Shown here: piece after piece, positions 47,811 through 58,245 of the stretch
Layout: each line of letters begins with the position of its first letter
How positions within the stretch are numbered: the stretch's first letter is position 1
Assembly (NCBI GenBank): GCA_000827495.1
Contig: KN817522.1
Coordinates: 682,001-746,000, forward strand
Origin: Hypholoma sublateritium FD-334 SS-4
Taxonomy: Eukaryota > Basidiomycota > Agaricomycetes > Agaricales > Strophariaceae
Direction: 5' to 3'
DNA length: 64,000 nucleotides
Translations under genes and position numbers: made by a program
Notes under the pieces: generated by a model
Databases searched by the model: none
Seen by the model: only the letters and a program-made list of their open reading frames with translations
Told to the model about the DNA's origin: nothing

Positions 47811-47982
47811 GACCTAGGTATCAGCAAAAGCTCGCAAAAATACTTAGTCAATCTATTTGCAATCTATGTTCGACGCCGTTTGGACGCCATTTCGAAGTAA
47901 CTGCTGCTAAAGGCTATCTCGACTCTAACCGAAGCCATACGTAACCTCGATTATGCAATTATCTCGCACTCTGTTCAGCCTA
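47811..47982 (+). repeat. Direct tandem repeat, unit 2 (172 bp)
   Basis: Same sequence as unit 1 apart from the 11-base deletion and one nearby substitution (GCCATTTC versus GCCGTTTC). It ends about 60 bp before the epoxide hydrolase ATG. Confidence 0.9.
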
Positions 47983-48043
47983 CGGCTCATTCGGAGGTCA
48001 CTTATAATCTGAGCATCTCACCTTCATCAGCACCTCTCATCTA

Positions 48044-49327
48044 ATGGACTCAACCTTTTATCGCGATGTCACCACTGGCAGGGGGATAAAGTATTCCGTT
48101 TACTACGCAAAAGGCAGTGATACAACCAAGCCGACTCTCCTTTTTCTCCACGGCTATCCTTACTCTTCCTATGGGTGGCGCCATCANGTTGCTTACTTCC
48201 AGCCTCTGGGATACGGCGTCATCGTCCCCGATATGTTAGGTTATGGGGGCACGGACAAACCCACTGACCCGGAGCTATACGCTGGAACTCTCATCGCAAA
48301 GGATATGCTTGACATCCTCGAGATTGAGCGGGGGACACGCGTTGTCGTACTGGGGCACGACTGGTGAGCTCGGTGTGTGGCTAATTCGAGCAACAACGCT
48401 GATTATATTTAGGGGCTCAAAAATAGTCAGCCGTATTGCGAACATCGATTCGGATCGCATTTTGGGATTCGCTTGCGTGTCTGTGAGCTACCTACCACCG
48501 AATCCAACAATGNCATACCCTCAATTCATGGCCTATGTAAATTATGCNCCTTTCATGAACTANAATTGAGCGTCGTCGACTTACGTTATATGCAATATAT
48601 AGACCACNAACCTTGCAGGCCGTGAGCTATTTGGCTACTGGGCTTTCTTTGCTGAAGATGGAGCGGAAAAAATTATCATGGATAATGTTCGTATATTCTT
48701 CCCCTCATTAGTTCGATAAACGTACTTATTTGTTTCTGGCAAGTTTGACTCATTCATGGCGGCCGTTGTTGGGTTCAGTGTAGAGGATACCAAGACTCAT
48801 TTCGCCAAAACCGGCGCATTCAAATCCTGGCTTTTGGCCGGCAATCCTCCGCCCCCAATTCCATCTTATATTACACAAGAAGTTTGTCTTCTTCGGACTT
48901 GTGTTTTTTTATCCGCTTTTTTACCTTTCTACTCCAGGAATTTGACATACAGAAAGAAATAATTCGTGAGACAGGTATGACCGGCCCACTTTGCTGGTAC
49001 AAAGCAGCAGTATCTTCTATTGATATGGAAGATTGCAAAAGTCAGTATATCTAATCTGATGCCAGCTCTACTTCTCACCTTCAAAATCTTTGTTTTTCAG
49101 CAATCCACGAGGACAAGATCAAGATATATAAGCCGTTCTTCTATGCCGGTGCTAACAACGACGCTATCTCCATACCTGCCTTCGGAAGGGCAACCATGGA
49201 GAAGTATTGCACCAAGCCAACTATTAACAACTACGATGCAGGCCACTGGATTATCTTGAAACCACCCGCAAGAGACGAGCTCAACGCTGATTTAGCCAAN
49301 TGGATCGNCAAAATATNATCCCAGTGA
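48044..49327 (+). CDS. Epoxide hydrolase-like alpha/beta hydrolase
   Basis: Soluble epoxide-hydrolase family. Seen: start MDSTFYRDVTTGRGIKYSVY; oxyanion motif LFLHGYPYSSYGWR; VPDMLGYGGTDKP; nucleophile motif VVVLGHDWGSKI (Asp nucleophile), formed after removing an intron (GTGAGC...TTTAG) near 48364-48411; AGRELFGYWAFF; KPFFYAGANND (near the acidic member of the triad); and the catalytic His in NNYDAGHWIILKPP. The stop is TGA at 49325..49327. Several ambiguous bases fall inside the gene (48187, 48512, 48548, 48563, 48608, 49300, 49308, 49317), so a few residues cannot be read. About 330 residues. Haloalkane dehalogenases share the fold, but the HGYP and GHDW patterns fit epoxide hydrolases. 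Confidence 0.85.
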
Positions 49328-49949
49328 AGCAATTGTGTGACNTTTCGATGTGGAGTGTACAGAACCGCCGTCTGCGATTAGCCTCATGTATATACGAAAC
49401 NTAAATTGTTACCAATCGGTATCGAAAACTATGCGGATTGCAAAAATACAACTTGCTCTAGCTCCCTCTTCACGTCGGAACCGTTGCTTCTCCTGGCCAC
49501 TGCGTATCCCGGCCCTGTCTTTGGCCTTNGCCTTGGAAATAGTTAGGTATGTGCCATTAGCGTTTNATTTCCTACAGTGACAGCACAACACGTGTATATG
49601 GTGCAGACACGGCGTGGGCGCTCATTAGCATCCCTCGAGTATTTAGATCCCCCATTCCAGCTCCAGTCCGCCGTTCAAGCATTTATTCGCGTGCNGCTTT
49701 CTGTTCTTCATAACCANGCGCTCTCCAACAATGTCGCCGATACCCCAACTTATGTCCACTCCAGTTTCTGACGACACCGATGTAAATATCCCAGAGATTT
49801 TCACCCATTTCTGGCAATTCGTGGTCATGGCATACGATAAAATAGGTATTCATTCCAAATTCATTCAACACAAAATCTATGCCGTGCACTGAACTCTGAT
49901 CAACTTTCCAGTTATCGCCCACCCCTACATATTTGGGTTTGTCCTCATC
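49328..49949. other. Intergenic with ambiguous bases
   Basis: 622 bp with six N positions (49342-49717). On the minus strand an unmatched open frame runs across 49683-50090, but it shows no recognised family and overlaps the next gene. Confidence 0.4.
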
Positions 49950-50372
49950 ATGTGGTCCTACCATCCCAGCGCCCCGTTCCAGGCCATAGCCTATATAATT
50001 TGGACGCTTCCGAAGAAAATGTTCATTGGATTGCTTAGATGTGTCGGCTTTGGAGAAGAAGGGGTGCAACCAGGTAACACTTCTTCCCAAAGCCTGTGCA
50101 TCCTACCAGGCTTAAATTTTTATTCCCAAATACCAGACAGCTATGCATCGAGGTACCAAGCACGACACTATGAAGGATATGTCCCTGCAGACAGCCTCTT
50201 CGCTCGATATCAGTCCTACGGAGCATTTGACGATTTCCCGCGCGATCATGATGCTACCGGCCAGCACGACGAAGCACGGCAGCCAAGCCCTTGGTGGGCA
50301 CTCCTTGGATGGCTGCTATACCTGGCCGGCTTTGGTGCCATGCTATTTTACGGCTCCCTCAAAGGCATCTGA
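49950..50372 (+). CDS. Interferon-inducible 6-16/ISG12-like small membrane protein
   Basis: Short protein whose centre, after removing intron 50073..50136 (GTAACA...ACCAG), reads GFGEEGVQPDSYASRYQARH then YEGYVPADSLFARYQSYGAF. This fits the ISG12 (IFI6/IFI27) pattern GFxxxGVxxGSxAAxxQ...GxVxAGSLFAxLQSxGA, although several usual Gly/Ala are replaced by bulkier residues. A C-terminal hydrophobic helix (WWALLGWLLYLAGFGAMLFYG) suggests membrane anchoring. The start is uncertain: ATG at 49950 or in-frame ATG at 50019 (MFIGLLRCVGFG). About 95-120 residues. In animals the family acts at mitochondria or the nuclear envelope; in fungi no role is established. Confidence 0.65.
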   Translation: MWSYHPSAPFQAIAYIIWTLPKKMFIGLLRCVGFGEEGVQPGNTSSQSLCILPGLNFYSQIPDSYASRYQARHYEGYVPADSLFARYQSYGAFDDFPRDHDATGQHDEARQPSPWWALLGWLLYLAGFGAMLFYGSLKGI

Positions 50373-50690
50373 CCACTTGCGAGATACCGAGCCTTATTTA
50401 AATATTTATCATCCCCATGTACCTACTTCTAGTTCGACGTACCCCCCTGAAACGCGCATTATGACAGGTGTATCAGTTTACATTGACGCGATATTGATCT
50501 GCCGTGGCACGATGAGCACCTCTTTAATGAATGCAACTGCTGCCACTCATCCGGAGACCTAGGCAATCAAAGACTGAATTCATCAACGATAGTGGTATTA
50601 GAAGTCTGAAGTACAGGCCCATTAATGTGGCGGTTATACATATCTTATCCTTAGCTGGTGGTATATTCCGCTGACAAATTCCTGTGATAA
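50373..50690. other. Intergenic, 318 bp, convergent
   Basis: Between convergent stop codons; nothing recognised. Confidence 0.45.
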
Positions 50691-51697
50691 TCAAACGCCC
50701 GTACGCGTCCATTCCGAGTGGGGGTTTCGTATCGAATCATTGTGTATATCCCGTCGCTGGCGTTTCCAGTAATAGAATGTGCCCGAAAAGAGGAGCGTTA
50801 GTCCTAGACCGAGTCCTACGGTCAGGCCGACTGCTTCGGCAATCCTTTTGCGTTTGGCCGAGCCGCCTGTGGACGAAGGTGCCGTTATTGTTGGGGTAGT
50901 ACTGCTAAATGTGCTAGACGTGCTAGTTGGTGTGGTGAACGGAGGGAGAGATATTGAAGGGGGTAGTGTTTGGGTAGGAAGGATAGACGTGATTGTTCTA
51001 CCGGACGATAGTAAGTAACGGCAGAGGAACATGAACAAATTAAGCGGCCTACCCATTTTGAGGGGTAGTTATAGCAATTCCTTGGAGGACGAATTGCGTT
51101 GAAACATTCGAAGGAATGAATGTTATCGTCAATTGAGAGACCACGTTCTCAGGAAGGTTCACAATTGCGGCCATGCCGAGGGTGGTATTGAATAGGGTGG
51201 ACACGGACGTTCCATTCGACGATGCAGTGAGATTAACTGTGGCATTAGACGATGGCAGCGTGGTAAGGAAGAGGTCGGTGGCTGGAAAAATGTCAAAATG
51301 TCAAAATTCGTATGCCTGTGCGCAATATTTACCTTGAAATTGAAAGAAGAGCTGAGGTACTATATTACTTGAATTCGGGGACGGCCCTGTGGTTGCTACA
51401 GACGCCTCGTCTGCGGACAGACGCCTACAGGAAATGAGCCAACGGATAAGAATACAAGCAACAAACCACTCACCAAGCACCAGAGCACGATTGCGGATTT
51501 GCCTGCGCGACAGTAGAATTGCAGACGAAGGGAGTGTAAACGAGCTGCGTCGACGTAATTGGAATCGACAAGTTTACGAACTGACCACTAGTGCCTGACG
51601 GTAGGCATAGCAGGATAAGGAATAGTGAGAATATTCGCAGCGACAGCCAGTGCACAACAAGAGAATGAGCCCTGCTCAAGTGCCAACTGTCCCGCAT
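50691..51697 (-). CDS. Single-pass membrane protein with Ser/Thr-rich ectodomain
   Basis: Not a recognised enzyme. Seen: start MRDSWHLSRAHSLVVHWLSL (ATG 51697) running into a hydrophobic signal segment (FSLFLILLCLPSGTSG); an ectodomain of about 200 residues with many NxS/T sites (ATVNLTASSNGTSVS and others); a Thr/Ser/Pro mucin-like stretch ([20 protein letters not shown]); a membrane helix (AVGLTVGLGLGLTLLFSGTFY); a basic stop-transfer KRQRRD; and a short tail ending EWTRTGV. Introns near 51478, 51332 and 51055 were resolved by frame. Proteins with this layout are common and fast-evolving in mushrooms, with cell-surface roles only guessed. Confidence 0.7.
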
Positions 51698-53498
51698 CCA
51701 AGAAGCGCGGATTGGTGACTGATAACGGCAGCTTGGCCGAGCTGGTGCAAGGCCCCTGGACCCGTTGAACAGCCGGTGTGGTTGCCTAAACCGCTGAACA
51801 AAGGCGTTGAAGGGTGGGGAAGAGAAGAGAGGACGGTCGCAACCAGACACGCCAACAGGGTAGATTCCCGTCCTGACGACACATGCGAAGATCGTAGAGC
51901 ATCGTACTCTAGCCGAAGGTCCCTTACTTATATCTGGCCGCTACTGGCACATGATTACCTGCGAGCCCGACCTCCACATTCATTAAAAGATCTCATCAAC
52001 GCTAAGCTGATATCTTTTCGGAATCGCGACAGCAAGTACTCACTTACGCTTCTGTGGCTCAAGCCGAGTGAAAGATGGCAGGAGATCGTTCCAAATAGAG
52101 TATTTCTGTAGCCGCACTCATCGCGAGGTGCTTTTTATAATTTATTTAAACGTCGATAAGCAACGCCGGGGTCAAGGGAGTAGTAAACACTGAACAAGTC
52201 ATCAAAAATCATCCCCAGATTAGCTACATGAACTGATGGAAAAATGTGATACTTGCGCAATCTTTGCGACAGAAGTTCACCGAAAATTTAGCCACGAAAG
52301 AAATTCCAAGTGCAGACAACTTGAGTTCAGGAATAGCACAACTGACAGGGAATCAGGATATAAATATGACACGGCTCTTGGTTCTCCAGAACCTTTCTGC
52401 GCTATTCGGCCACCGCCATGAAGATGTTGTATTTCTGTACCGCCTCTTGTATCCATCTGTTCGTTCCGAATTTGTTCGTACTTGAATCCCGATTAGTTTT
52501 CAAAATTTCATGCTAACTGTGAGGTGTTGAGCCGCTGTTTTGGCTTCGGCAATAAGGCCAATGAATATGTCGGAATCACTATGTCAACATCACTTGCCAT
52601 ATAATTAACCCGCGCAAACTTGAAGGAGGGATCGACCTGGATCGACGCCATAGGGAAAAAACATTGCATGATTCCCATGGTTGACCCGACAGATGACGCA
52701 TCGCAACCAAATCGCAATAGTCAAATTCTCGTCTTGATTGATCTTGGGTTTGCCAGTGGAGCCCATAAGCCTGTGCCATGAACTGATAGAAAATGTATGC
52801 CTTGATCCACTCTTCCGCCGTCCCGTTTCCATGCACAGAGAATACTTCAAGACCTATGTGGGTCAAACATTGACAGAATCAAAGTACTGCATGCATAAAT
52901 CAGTGTCAAAGGGCTGGTCCGAGCTGCCAATGGCGAGCGGCCTTCAATGCGAGGGTGATTCTCTGTCTTATTTACACCAACGCTGTGTACAATTGACGAA
53001 AACCTCAGCCATATACATTACTTCCATATCAAGGAGGCCGAATTCGACATCGAATAAATGCGAGCCTGTCGGCATCGTTCACTGGTGATATCTTCGGAGA
53101 CTTGATAGTAACAGATTCGCTGTTTCGAGGATAGATACCGCTGTCCACGACATTCACGCTAATTGTGAACGTGAGTGTATTTATCGTGTTGTTGCTTGCG
53201 ATGCGAAGTACGGTCGTTTGATATATGTTCCGCACGGAAGAATAATGCTTGTGCTTGTGCTGCCTTTGAGCTGCCGGTGCATACTAATAAAATGTTCAGC
53301 TGTTAGTTATGGTAGCGGATGTTCGGTGAAATCTTCAAGTAACATCCATAAGGCCTGCCCAGAGATTCTGACAAAGGAGCTGTACTTCAATAATTGGGTC
53401 AAGGAGAGGATCACTGTTGAAAAACTATTGAGCAAGAGTATCTGCCCATCTAAATGCAGCGGGATAAGTCTATTGATAGTTAACGACAGACAAGTAAT
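51698..53498. other. 1.8 kb without a recognised gene
   Basis: Between the membrane-protein start and the ATP4 stop. Minus-strand fragments near 52500-52870 and 53030-53240 have short open frames (for example VDPSFKFARVNYMASDVDIV) that read like protein but are interrupted by stops and share no frame. They may be a decayed gene of unknown family. Nothing can be assigned. Confidence 0.4.
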
Positions 53499-54496
53499 TT
53501 AGATGGCCTTGCTCTTGACAAGTTCTGCATAATGTGTCAGTCAGCCGAAATAAGAAAGGGTGTCGATATTCAATACGCACGCTCAATCTCGGCAACAGCA
53601 CTGGCGAGGATTTCCTTTTGAGTTTTCTCCTCCTTAAGGCTGGCAACAACCTTCTCAATGACGGTCTTGGTGAGGTCGGCCTGCTCAGCGTCCTTCACCT
53701 GTTGCTCGTAGCGTACCCAGCTATCAAGCACGGCCTTGAGCTCGGTGCTGAGCTGGATCTTCTGGAGCTGGACGAAATTCTCGGACTCGAGAACTGCGGT
53801 TTCCTAATAAAGCGCGCTTTAGTAGGACATAAATACGGCATCCTCATAAATGCACACCTTTGAGAGAGCGAAGAGGCCCTGAGTAATGGAAACAACATCC
53901 TTCATTTGTCCAACAGAGTCAATACGCTCCTTTACAGCACCGGTGTGCTCAGAGCGGGCATCGTTCAAGACCTTCTTGATACGTGCAATGTGGCCCTCCG
54001 CCCATTGCGAGTAAGGCTCGCGTATGACCTGGGGCCATGATCAGAGCTGTCGGGTTGATGACGCCACGGAACGCACCTTGCCGACATAGGTGAAGAACAT
54101 GATCGATGCCACCAGGACAATGGTCTCCTCGTTGACGACGTAGAGCTCCTGTGAGATGGCAGCCGCGGCGGCACCAACACCGAGCAGAGCGGTTCCGGTC
54201 TTGGTGATGAGGCTGGGCGACGAAGGCAGCTTCTCAATGATCTCCGAAGCGCGTTCCGAAGGAGGGGTGGGGGTCGTGGCCATCGACCGGCTTGAACGTA
54301 GCAGAACCAAGGCACTAATTAGTCGATGGTCGGTGGCTAGACACGAAAATGGGTCTTACGCGTTGAAGCTCTGGGGCAGAGCAGCGAATGCTCGGGGGCG
54401 AACTAGTAACTAATTAGCATTAAAATTTAGCGGTATATGCGGCGAGTGTTTACCAGCTGCTCGCAGCGAGCCGATAGCGATTCTGGAGGCGGCCAT
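53499..54496 (-). CDS. ATP4: Mitochondrial F1Fo ATP synthase subunit 4 (b subunit, peripheral stalk)
   Basis: Peripheral stalk subunit that holds F1 against rotation in the inner membrane. Seen: presequence MAASRIAIGSLRAAG, then after an intron VRPRAFAALPQSFNA (mitochondrial targeting); TPPSERASEIIEKLPSSPSL; hydrophobic hairpin (TGTALLGVGAAAAAISQELY and EETIVLVASIMFFTYVGKV); REPYSQWAEGHIARIKKVL; and a long amphipathic helix with ELKAVLDSWVRYEQQ. The true C-terminus appears after removal of a last intron (GTGCGT...TGCAG), giving AEIEQLVKSKAI and TAA at 53499. About 245 residues, as in yeast. Five or so short introns. Confidence 0.93.
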
Positions 54497-55297
54497 CGTG
54501 TGTGGAGTTTTACGGAGTCGGGAGGAGGACAGCCAGCTGGTTAGAAAGAAATACGCGTGGGAATTTCAATCCGACTCTTCACGAGGCTTATCCGAGGTTA
54601 GGGTTGCCTCTCTTTTCGCCTCCTCTCCCACAATTTTCATGACCCAAGTAAACTTGCCCACCCGCCGCTCGAGATTGTCGAAAATCTTGCACAGATAGCC
54701 ATGGTGGAGCGTCCACCTCCTTGACGAGCCACATGCCACTCGCAACCATTGCGAGAGGTAGTAATCTCCGACTCCTGCGACGTTGGGCAACACGATCTAT
54801 CCATCTCACTCATGATCACGTTGAAAAATGCCCTTCCTCACATTAAAAATATGTATGAGAGGTCCCTCTGCCAGTTATAAATCTGTGGCTTCTTGCGGCA
54901 CTCCAGTCACCGAAAGACCGATGTCACCTCGAAGAACGGACGAGTAACCCAGCTACCTCGACCTTTTCAACCTCGTGCGAGCACTACGGATGTCCGATAT
55001 CCGTTCCAGGCGCATATTCTCCAAAGGCTTTGAATGAATGCCTTCCGAAGCACATCATATGACGCTATATATCTTCCATCGACAACACAGTGGCTTACTA
55101 CTATCTACTATCATTTTGACATCCTGCGATTTTTGTTCCTTCTCTGTGAAGCAACGGCATATTCGTGGCGCAAGGAAGAATTGAACTGAATAATGACATT
55201 TTTATTTAACCCCTGCCATTTCTGAATAAATAGGAGACGGAATCTCTTAACTTGTAAGAACACCCAGACATCCTCCCCCACTCTGTGTGCAAACACC
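54497..55297. promoter_or_regulatory. Divergent promoter region, ATP4 / carboxylesterase 1
   Basis: 801 bp between divergent starts. A TATTTAA at 55203-55209 lies about 90 bp before the esterase ATG and could be a TATA element. No genes seen. Confidence 0.35.
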
Positions 55298-57574
55298 ATG
55301 TTGACGCTGCTCATATCAACCCTCACCTCGTTGGTCTGCGTTTATTCAAACCCCATCGTTCAGATCGGTAGTACAGAAATCACCGGAACTAATATCGGAG
55401 CGGCCAACAAGGTAGAATTCTTTGGAGGTACGTTTTTATGGGACTTGGATGTCAAAGGGTTTGCGAATTTGAGCACGATAGGAATTCCTTTTGCCCGGCC
55501 ACCCGTGGGGGAATTGCGGTTAACTTTACCTGTGCTCCTCACCACATTCGACGTGAAAATTTTTGACGCGAGGGACTTTGGTCCTGGTTGCCTGCAGGCT
55601 GTATGCTGTTTTTGTGCCCATCAATAATGGCCCTTCCATCTTGTACTTATACGCAGCTACTCGTTAATTCATTAGCCACCGCCTCCGGGACCCGGGGTGT
55701 CAGATGATTGTTTGACTCTGAACGTCTACCGCCCCTCCGGACTGTCGTCTAAGTCAAAATTTCCCGTCCTTGTTTGGATATACGGAGGCAAGCTATTTCT
55801 CTAATTCATCTTTTCGATGTCCATTGATTATTCACAAATCAACGCAGGCGGATTTGTTGGTTAGCTTTTGCCACCTTCTGTAGTCATGATTTGATTGATG
55901 GGCTTTTTACTATTAGTCGGATCGTCTTCGTTCTACAATGCAACTGACCTAGTAGCACGCAGCGCCAGTAGAGTGGGACTGCTAGAAATTTCAACGTTTT
56001 CTCAGAGCTGAATTGTTGTTGATAGGGCACTCCGATCATCTTCGTTAGCATCAACTATAGGGCTGGCCCTTTTGGATTTCCTCAAGGCATCGAAGCTGGT
56101 CAACGCAACATAACAAACCTTGGCCTTCATGATCAACTCACTGCGCTCGAGTGGATCCAGGAAAATATTGGCAACTTCGGTGGAGACAAGACAAAGGTAA
56201 GAAGGGAATCAATTGCCTTCTCGCACTTTTTTGGACTCAAGTGATTCCTATTAGGTCACCGTTGCAGGAGAAAGCGCTGGCGCAGGTGCGATCGTCTACC
56301 ATTTCTTGGAACCCAGAATCAAGGGACTTGCCCGCGCGGCAGTGAGATAGCATATACCTTCTTTCAGGAACCATGTACTTACACGCCTTGTGTATGTATA
56401 GATTTTGGAGTCGACGGGATCAGGAACATCATTTACCCCCGACAGAAACGAGGCCAACTGGCAGGAATATGTCGCAGCAATACCCGCATGCGCAGCTGCC
56501 GTGGGGACCAACAATACCTTCGATTGCATACGAAGCGCAAGTACTGCAGCGCTTGTACAAGCCCTTGTCGACACAAACCTGTTGTACGGGAATGGCTCAT
56601 TCCGACCGGTCATTGACGGCCCAGGTGGGCTTATTGTTGACCGCCCATCCCAGATCGTTCCGCAGGGAAACCTGCCTACTCTACTTGGCACTAACCTGGA
56701 CGAGGGCGCGCTCTTTACTCCTCAGACCACTGATTCAACCGCCGAGATAGAGGATGCGCTTACGGCCATGTTTTTGCCGTCGGTCGTGAGCCCGGAGAAA
56801 CTGGGGGCCACCATTGCGAGCACGTTCACCCTATATCCTGACATCCCGGCACTTGGGTCCCCCTTTGGAACCGGGAATGACACGTTTGGGCTGAGCAGCC
56901 AGTACAAACGATATGCTGCCATACGTGAGTGCCATATAGTGGGCATGAAGCAGAACAAACTGACATAGCTATCACACCAAGTCGGTGACATCATGTTCCA
57001 ATCCTCGAAGCGCACACTGGCCCAGCAATTGGCCGAATCAGGCCTTCCTGCTTTCGTGTATCACTTCACAGATCCCGACGCCATTCCAGTTGCAGAATTT
57101 TCCCCAGCAGTGGCTGCTCCGAACTCTCTTGGAAGTAAGTACAATAATGCTTTCATTGTAAACCGCTCAAGAAACAGTTCAGTCCCCCATACGTCTGAGC
57201 TACCTTATGTATTTGGAAGTCTTATCAATAAGACTCCAAGCGCGGCGGCTCTTAGCGTTATCATGCAGAACTATTGGATATCATTCGTGAATGACTTGGA
57301 CCCCAACGACAGTTGTGGGCAAAAACGTATGTTCCGTCGCTGCTCATATTACCCTTGCTATATGCGAATTGATACAAAATAGGACCCCACTGGGAGCAGT
57401 ATACACTCAAGAATCAGGTGAAGGACTTCCCCTACTGGTCTTGTCTTTGGTTTATTGATTACCCCCGAGGTCTTGCTGGAACTCAATGGCAAGCACATAT
57501 CTCGCGCTGCGGAAGATTTCCGCGCTGCTCAGATCGCGCTTTGGCAAGACAATGCTGACGTTCTGCATCGGTGA
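55298..57574 (+). CDS. Type-B carboxylesterase/lipase, copy 1 (secreted)
   Basis: Secreted serine esterase of the cholinesterase/lipase fold. Seen: signal peptide [30 protein letters not shown] (family entry motif); [22 protein letters not shown]; oxyanion region [27 protein letters not shown]; nucleophile elbow [11 protein letters not shown] (Ser in GESAG); TNLDEGALF (acidic member region); and the catalytic His in [12 protein letters not shown]. Many short introns; the stop is TGA at 57574 after [11 protein letters not shown]. About 530 residues. A paralogue lies 670 bp downstream in the same orientation. Confidence 0.87.
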
Positions 57575-58245
57575 ATCTATTCACACAAGAATATGTATTG
57601 CCAGATGTATGCCATGGAAATTAAAATCTGAGGTAATTTGTGCAAACTTCCCCCGTCGATGTCGTACTGCCACTCGACCTACTCGAGCTCAAGATCTGGG
57701 TAAGATATATTTGCTGATGCGGAAACGGACCGTTGGGCGAATTTTTTAGATAACTTCCTTGCGTTATCCCAGTCATGCCTCCCCTTCAAAATACCCCAAT
57801 CCAGTCGCATGGCTGTCATGTGCCAGTCAGGGCGGGGTTATGCATATGCTTGGCATAGACCTGCATAGACCGTCCATTCTAAGAATAGAATCGGCGTACA
57901 TATATACCTATGGTCTATATTTAGATATGCATTCATACACTGGGGAATCAGTATTAGGGAATACTGCCATGAGTGGGATGAAACAAGATGAACAATCCCT
58001 TCCCATGTCAGCTATATTAGTTTATACCGTAACGCATAATTACCGGGGAATCTCTGGGGTGTAGTCAGCAGCTGGCTCTATGATTGTGGCGTTAGATAAA
58101 CGGTGACACTCGGAAGTGAAACACCGTGAAAGTGACTAAGTATTAGTTCATTACATTTATCTTCTCCCAAGCCTGCTGGATAAATTTGAAAAAATACGCC
58201 ATTACAGTGTCCGCAAACATTTCTCTTCCGACGTATACTTACGCC
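57575..58245. other. Intergenic between tandem esterases, 671 bp
   Basis: No gene recognised. Presumed 3' UTR of copy 1 and promoter of copy 2. Confidence 0.45.

Larger units (their letters stand above)
47285..48043. other. Intergenic with tandem direct repeat
   Basis: 759 bp between kexin copy 2 and the epoxide hydrolase (divergent). It contains a two-copy direct repeat at 47628-47982. No coding recognised. Confidence 0.5.

Noticed and set aside
49683..50090. Minus-strand open frame of 135 codons overlapping the ISG12-like gene
   Set aside because: Contains unresolved bases, matches no family known to me, and overlaps a plus-strand gene whose spliced product has a recognisable motif.
51726..51760. 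tRNA A-box-like sequence (TTGGCCGAGCTGGTGCAAGGC)
   Set aside because: Resembles the D-arm of Ser/Leu tRNAs, but no B box (GGTTCGAATCC-like) or closing acceptor stem was found at the right distance.
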